Shown: positions 15,444-19,907 of the stretch, piece after piece
Layout: each line of letters starts with the position of its first letter
Numbering within the stretch: the stretch's first letter is position 1
Origin: Promethearchaeota archaeon
GTDB taxonomy: Archaea > Asgardarchaeota > Lokiarchaeia > Sigynarchaeales > SOKP01
Direction of reading: 5' to 3'
NCBI GenBank assembly: GCA_019057975.1
Contig: JAHLWJ010000046.1
Location: 1 to 19,907 of the forward strand
Length of the DNA stretch: 19,907 nt
Notes under the pieces: generated by a model
Database searches by the model: none
What the model was told of the DNA's origin: nothing
The model's input: only the letters and a program-made list of their open reading frames with translations
Translations under genes and position numbers: made by a program

Positions 15444-18400
15444 TAGATTTTTTCCCCTCCTTCTTTAGATATCTTGTCTTTTATTGGTGACTTCTTAGTT
15501 TTTAAATCTTGTATTCCTAATGCTTCATCGATAGAAAGACCAAGTTCCCTCCAATCATTCCCGAATAGTTTTGCTATCATTTCTTCTTTTGTTGGAATTG
15601 AAATTGTCTCTGAAATTTTCTTCTTTGATTTGATGTACCCTTTGATTTTCCGTATCTTCTTAACATGTTTAGGAATTCTTGCTTGTTGTATGACTCTATA
15701 CCCAACGAGACTTCCTACTACACCAATTACTGACGCAGTAATCAGAATGAAGTAGAATGTTGGCATTCCTGGAAAAATCTCTTCCATCTCAACTACAACA
15801 GTTATAGAGATTTCTTGCGATGTAAAATTAGCCATTTCTATGGTCATTTTACCTACAAGCGTTCTTGATGTGAAAAATGTATCAATACTACTCGTCAGGA
15901 TCGTTCCAGTGTAGACTCCTGGTGTAGTCTCTGAAAAAGGAATATCAACACCGTTGATATTTAATGTAACTTGAGCCTCTTCTAGATTTATATCGCCGCG
16001 TGTGAGATCTATTAAATTAACTACTAATTCTATATCATCTCCTTGATCGACTTTGACTTGATTATTACTTCCTATTCCTGTTATGGCAACATCAAATTCT
16101 CTTGACTTAATCTCGAAGTTTACATACGCAAATCGTGGTTCAAAATTTTCCTTTTGTAAGGCAACATGAAGGAAATAAAACCCAACAGCTCTTAGTTCAG
16201 TATTGAAGTCCAAAGAGTACGATTTATTTATATTTTGAATTAACGTCCCGGAACCTTGGCTTCCGGGGATTCGGTTTCCCAACTCATCTAATTCATACCA
16301 ACTGTAAGTTGCGATAGCTAAATCTCCAAGAATATCAAAAGTATTAGCATCTGCATAATAAAATGTGAAATAATAAGCATCCTGAACCCAAATCTTTGGA
16401 CTAAGATATACTAAATCTGATTGATCATTAAGTGTGGTTTTTCTTTCAAGGATATTAAGGTAAACTGAGAAAGAAAGTGCAGTATAGTTTTCAAGTGAAG
16501 CTGAAATAATAATAACTTTTATACCTGTACTTTGAGCATCAGAAGTATTAAGAGTAAATGTATAATATTGACTATCTAAAGGATCAGAATAGAAAGTGAT
16601 AGGGTCAAGTCCAATCCAACTATACGTTAGAAATGCGTTTTCTAAATAAAATCCAGCTTCAATTGAATATTTAACTGTAATGTTTACAAGTTCATTAAAA
16701 TAATCTGTATATGTTTTATCTGATACTAGTAAACGTGTGTCATAATCATGTGCACTGATCGTTGTTGGCAATGCTTTTAATTTAACTAAATATATTATCG
16801 GGGTTGGATTGTCATATGTAGGGTGATACCCGTTTATTGCGACATCATAATATTCTTTATCATTTCCGGCAGAGAGTTGATCTGAATTAATCGTCACTGA
16901 AAAATTACCATTACTAACATATGTCATTTTCTTTGAGATCAATATTTCTTCTGAACCAGCCACCTTTATAGTCAAATAGCAACTTGCTGGAGGTTCTGAA
17001 ACATAATCCCACGTTTGCCAGTTATCTGTAGTGGATGTAAAATCTGCCCAGAAACTTATAGTTTCGCCCCAGTATGCTTCACCTGTCCCATCTGTTAAAT
17101 TGAATGATGTATCATAATTAGTAATATTTACTCCTGTTCCTTCTAATCTAAGGTTAAATGTAATTGAGGAATCGCCATACAAGGTATAATTATATTCATA
17201 TATTTTAGTGGTTCCTGGGATCCACTGTGGAGGGTCTACATATGTTATATTAAAAGGAGCATCAGTCATATTGGCAACATCTATAGAGAAATTATATTTT
17301 CGCCCTATCAAAAACCAGAATGGTGTTTCATAATCATTTTTTGGACTATATGCATATCCATCTCTGTCGTTAAATGAGGACAAATTGACTAATGATTGTC
17401 CGGTTAAATCATCGATTACTTTGATTGTAACACTCCGAGGATCTCCCTCCGGGGATTCTGCACTTCCGTAATTTTCTATTACTCGGATGTTTAACATTGC
17501 TAAAGCTGTTCTATTATATATATTACAGGTTTCTATTAAATCAACCGTAATTACCCCATCACATGGTTCAGTAGAATTAAATCCATTAACTTCTATTAAT
17601 AATCCATATACATCATAATTATCGTTTCTTAGATTCTCATTGTCTATATGTGCGATATCTAGTTCGATAAAATCATCTATATCACTTGTGGTATATGATT
17701 CAGCATAAATAAGATTGCCATCAGTTGTATTATCCTTATCTATATAATAAATAGAGATATCAGTAAGATATGTCTTCATATTCGATAATGTAATATTAGC
17801 TTTAATTATCCTTTTATTCTCTAGATCAGTCCTAGACCCGTTTGTATAGAACCGTTCGCTAACTGCATAAGTAGGAAAACTACCAATATTAGTTTCATTT
17901 ACATTTATAGTATGATGTCTAAATTTTACATTATCTTTAGCGTAATTACTCCTGTATATATAGCTTTCATTCAATGATGTAGGACTAAAATCACCATAGT
18001 CATCATTATTATAATAAACTTTATAATAATAACTTGATTGATTAAGCCATCGAAATGTTGCTTTACCGTTGGTATCAAGAGTTAAAGTATCTAATAAAAT
18101 CCCACCTAAACTATCGTTTATTTCAATATAACCGTAAGTTAATGGAATCCCATCCCAATCCACAATTTCAAAATCTATTGTCCATATATTTGTATAAACA
18201 TCTTGAGTATAAGAAATTCCATTGAAATAAAATGGACCTTCTCCAGAATCATAGCTATTAAAAACTTCTTCTTCCAAAGATCCTAACGTATAATTAACAG
18301 AAATATTATAATAACCATTAGGTATATCATTGAAAGTAATTCTCCCGTTAGAAGTTGTTCCGTTCGCAACGTTATATTCGGGTGATCCCTTCTCATAAGT

Positions 18401-19819
18401 ATTATCAACAATCATTACTTCTGCTGTAGGAACACTCCTTCCATCAACATCTTTTACTATTATTTCAACCGATGATATTTGAGCTTGTAATTCTTGGATT
18501 TCTGCTGATATTGTGTAGTTAAACCTTACGTCATCTACTTGAAAAAATCCTGATTTTATCGTTTGAGTAGTGCCATCTTCTGTACCCCACATACCAAATT
18601 CTATGAATATTTCTTCACCCATATAATCAGTAACATCAATCTCTAAAGAACCAGTTAAATCTCCATCTGAACTCGAATCTGATCTTGTATCCATACTCGG
18701 GTCTATTTCAAAATGTTCCTTTAATTCAGTATGATATAACAATTTTTTTTTATTTGGTGAAATATAAGCATATCCTCCATAGGTCTCCACCCAACTATCA
18801 TAGCCACTTCCAATATTTTCATGCAAATCGACATCAGCGGTATATTTAGAATCTGATCCATTACAAATCCTTAAAAAATATCCATCTTCAGAAATGCCAA
18901 TACCTCCCTCTTCATCTTCAAAAAACCAAGTTCTTACATTGCGATTAACATTCACACTAATGGTTCCTCCTTCTATTATTGGAACTTTAAAAGGATAAGA
19001 ATAAAACGTTCCTACATAATCACGACATGCTGCTTGAGGGAGGAAAGAGCCCTTGCCACCCCACTTATATGCATAATCACCAGATTCTACTCTTTCAGCC
19101 ATGGAAATATCATCTATATGGACTAGATTATTTTCAAAATTATCATAGCTGTCCCCTGAATAATTGAAGGCTTCCCTGCTGATACTTATATCTTTAATTT
19201 GGTCAACTTGATCATGCGAAAAAGTCCATCCATAAGGATCAAAATATTGAGCAGTACTATTATCTAATTCAAAATCCCCGTTTTTAATCCAACCAAAACT
19301 ATCTAAAATTCCGGAAGCTTCATTACTTCCAACAGTTTTATTGAAGTACATGTAAGTATCGTATTCAGTCGTGCTTTTTGAAATGTTAGTGTCAAAATAT
19401 ACCGTTGCTAAACCTGGTGAGGGATAATCTTTTACAACATAATACTTACGCTCAATTCCATTTTCCACTATTCTTATATCGTCTAAACTCGACTGGATTT
19501 TCCCTGCTAATTCTATGTAATTAAAACTAACAGATATTCCATAATCCGTAAAATTGAAATTATTTGTGTTTGTGATTTCTAATAATTTTCGATACCCAAA
19601 AGAAGTATCCCACCAGGTATCGTTGCCTAAAACACTTGGTTTTAAATCTTCGATAATATTAAATTCATTATCTTTTTTACTATCTTCACTTAAATTCTCT
19701 GAAATGTCTGTAAAATTAGAAAGATTCATCAAATATGCTGGAAAAAGCATCACCAGTAATATTATAAATAGGAATGATACCTTTTTTAATCGAACTTTAT
19801 GTTTATTTAGTATTTTCAT
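15443..19819 (-). CDS. Giant surface protein with DUF2341, jelly-roll-like and Ig-like domains
   Basis: The 1458-residue product has a basic N-terminus and hydrophobic stretch 14-32 (signal peptide), then a DUF2341-like domain 69-172 (WWDTSFGYRKL, DDIRIVENG, YDTYMYF). Residues about 176-435 begin NGDFELDNS and end FFQVDDVRFNYT, the usual frame of a jelly-roll, carbohydrate-binding-type module; this replaces the LamG-like unit of the paralogue. From 450 the CarboxypepD/Ig-like module (VEIIVKDVDGRSVPTA, NISVNYT, WTIDFEIVDWDG) resumes similarity with the paralogue and continues through several beta-sandwich modules. One TM helix lies at about 1354-1374, followed by an 84-residue basic tail conserved with the paralogue. 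Many NxS/T sequons indicate an exposed glycoprotein. The ATG at 19819 is preceded by a TATA box; an ATG 10 nt upstream is out of frame and runs straight into a stop. Confidence 0.88.
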   Translation of the reverse strand: MKILNKHKVRLKKVSFLFIILLVMLFPAYLMNLSNFTDISENLSEDSKKDNEFNIIEDLKPSVLGNDTWWDTSFGYRKLLEITNTNNFNFTDYGISVSFNYIELAGKIQSSLDDIRIVENGIERKYYVVKDYPSPGLATVYFDTNISKSTTEYDTYMYFNKTVGSNEASGILDSFGWIKNGDFELDNSTAQYFDPYGWTFSHDQVDQIKDISISREAFNYSGDSYDNFENNLVHIDDISMAERVESGDYAYKWGGKGSFLPQAACRDYVGTFYSYPFKVPIIEGGTISVNVNRNVRTWFFEDEEGGIGISEDGYFLRICNGSDSKYTADVDLHENIGSGYDSWVETYGGYAYISPNKKKLLYHTELKEHFEIDPSMDTRSDSSSDGDLTGSLEIDVTDYMGEEIFIEFGMWGTEDGTTQTIKSGFFQVDDVRFNYTISAEIQELQAQISSVEIIVKDVDGRSVPTAEVMIVDNTYEKGSPEYNVANGTTSNGRITFNDIPNGYYNISVNYTLGSLEEEVFNSYDSGEGPFYFNGISYTQDVYTNIWTIDFEIVDWDGIPLTYGYIEINDSLGGILLDTLTLDTNGKATFRWLNQSSYYYKVYYNNDDYGDFSPTSLNESYIYRSNYAKDNVKFRHHTINVNETNIGSFPTYAVSERFYTNGSRTDLENKRIIKANITLSNMKTYLTDISIYYIDKDNTTDGNLIYAESYTTSDIDDFIELDIAHIDNENLRNDNYDVYGLLIEVNGFNSTEPCDGVITVDLIETCNIYNRTALAMLNIRVIENYGSAESPEGDPRSVTIKVIDDLTGQSLVNLSSFNDRDGYAYSPKNDYETPFWFLIGRKYNFSIDVANMTDAPFNITYVDPPQWIPGTTKIYEYNYTLYGDSSITFNLRLEGTGVNITNYDTSFNLTDGTGEAYWGETISFWADFTSTTDNWQTWDYVSEPPASCYLTIKVAGSEEILISKKMTYVSNGNFSVTINSDQLSAGNDKEYYDVAINGYHPTYDNPTPIIYLVKLKALPTTISAHDYDTRLLVSDKTYTDYFNELVNITVKYSIEAGFYLENAFLTYSWIGLDPITFYSDPLDSQYYTFTLNTSDAQSTGIKVIIISASLENYTALSFSVYLNILERKTTLNDQSDLVYLSPKIWVQDAYYFTFYYADANTFDILGDLAIATYSWYELDELGNRIPGSQGSGTLIQNINKSYSLDFNTELRAVGFYFLHVALQKENFEPRFAYVNFEIKSREFDVAITGIGSNNQVKVDQGDDIELVVNLIDLTRGDINLEEAQVTLNINGVDIPFSETTPGVYTGTILTSSIDTFFTSRTLVGKMTIEMANFTSQEISITVVVEMEEIFPGMPTFYFILITASVIGVVGSLVGYRVIQQARIPKHVKKIRKIKGYIKSKKKISETISIPTKEEMIAKLFGNDWRELGLSIDEALGIQDLKTKKSPIKDKISKEGGEKI
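15454..15462 (-). promoter_or_regulatory. Strong Shine-Dalgarno of longin-like copy 2
   Basis: AAGGAGGGG on the - strand lies within the end of the surface-protein gene, 10 nt before the overlapping ATG. It mirrors the arrangement in the first cassette and supports translational coupling. Confidence 0.8.
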
Positions 19820-19842
19820 AAAATCATCTATTTAAATTGAAA

Positions 19843-19854
19843 TTTTTTATAATA
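19843..19854 (-). promoter_or_regulatory. TATA box of surface protein 2
   Basis: TATTATAAAAAA on the - strand is centred about 29 nt before the ATG at 19819, so the mRNA would be leaderless or have a leader of only a few nt. No Shine-Dalgarno is present, which agrees. Confidence 0.5.
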
Positions 19855-19907
19855 AATTTTTAAAGATATTATAACAGAAGTCAAATAAAATATTATGCTT
19901 AATGATA

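Noticed and set aside
7617..19819. Transposon or phage-borne duplication
   Set aside because: No transposase, integrase, terminal repeats or target duplications are visible, and the two copies have diverged at protein level, so the duplication is old.

Overview
The window looks like chromosomal DNA from an Asgard archaeon, most likely close to Lokiarchaeia. The grounds are very AT-rich DNA, archaeal TATA-like promoters with T-run terminators, a longin-domain/small-GTPase fusion, an LRR protein, a RuBisCO-like protein, and giant single-pass surface proteins with DUF2341 and Ig-like modules. The lineage is an inference from gene content; there is no rRNA or other marker gene here. I see no tRNA, rRNA, CRISPR array, insertion sequence or integrase.

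Left third (1-6154, + strand): a histidine biosynthesis cluster, hisG (long form with regulatory domain), hisD 14 nt later, then hisC after 86 nt. It is followed by a zinc-ribbon protein of unknown function that starts at TTG, a hairpin-type terminator, a doubtful small reverse-strand ORF, and a HEAT-like plus leucine-rich-repeat protein.

Middle (6169-7500, - strand): a RuBisCO-like protein. It keeps the carbamylated-lysine metal site (KDDE) but lacks several residues needed for carboxylation, so it is probably form IV and not a true CO2-fixing RuBisCO.

Right two thirds (7617-19819): the most interesting part. Two paralogous two-gene cassettes lie on the - strand. Each encodes a large secreted/glycosylated surface protein with an N-terminal signal peptide, a DUF2341-like domain, a variable binding domain (LamG-like in one, jelly-roll/CBM-like in the other), Ig/CarboxypepD-like modules, one C-terminal TM helix and a conserved ~85-residue cytoplasmic tail. 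Its stop codon abuts or overlaps the start of a cytosolic protein that appears to have a longin/roadblock-like N-terminus and two winged-helix segments, and that has a strong Shine-Dalgarno. Between the cassettes, on the + strand, is a longin-small GTPase fusion with a helical C-terminal extension. I propose that these five genes form a receptor-adaptor-GTPase system linking the outer surface to internal GTPase signalling or membrane/cytoskeletal behaviour. This is an inference from domain content, duplication and gene order.
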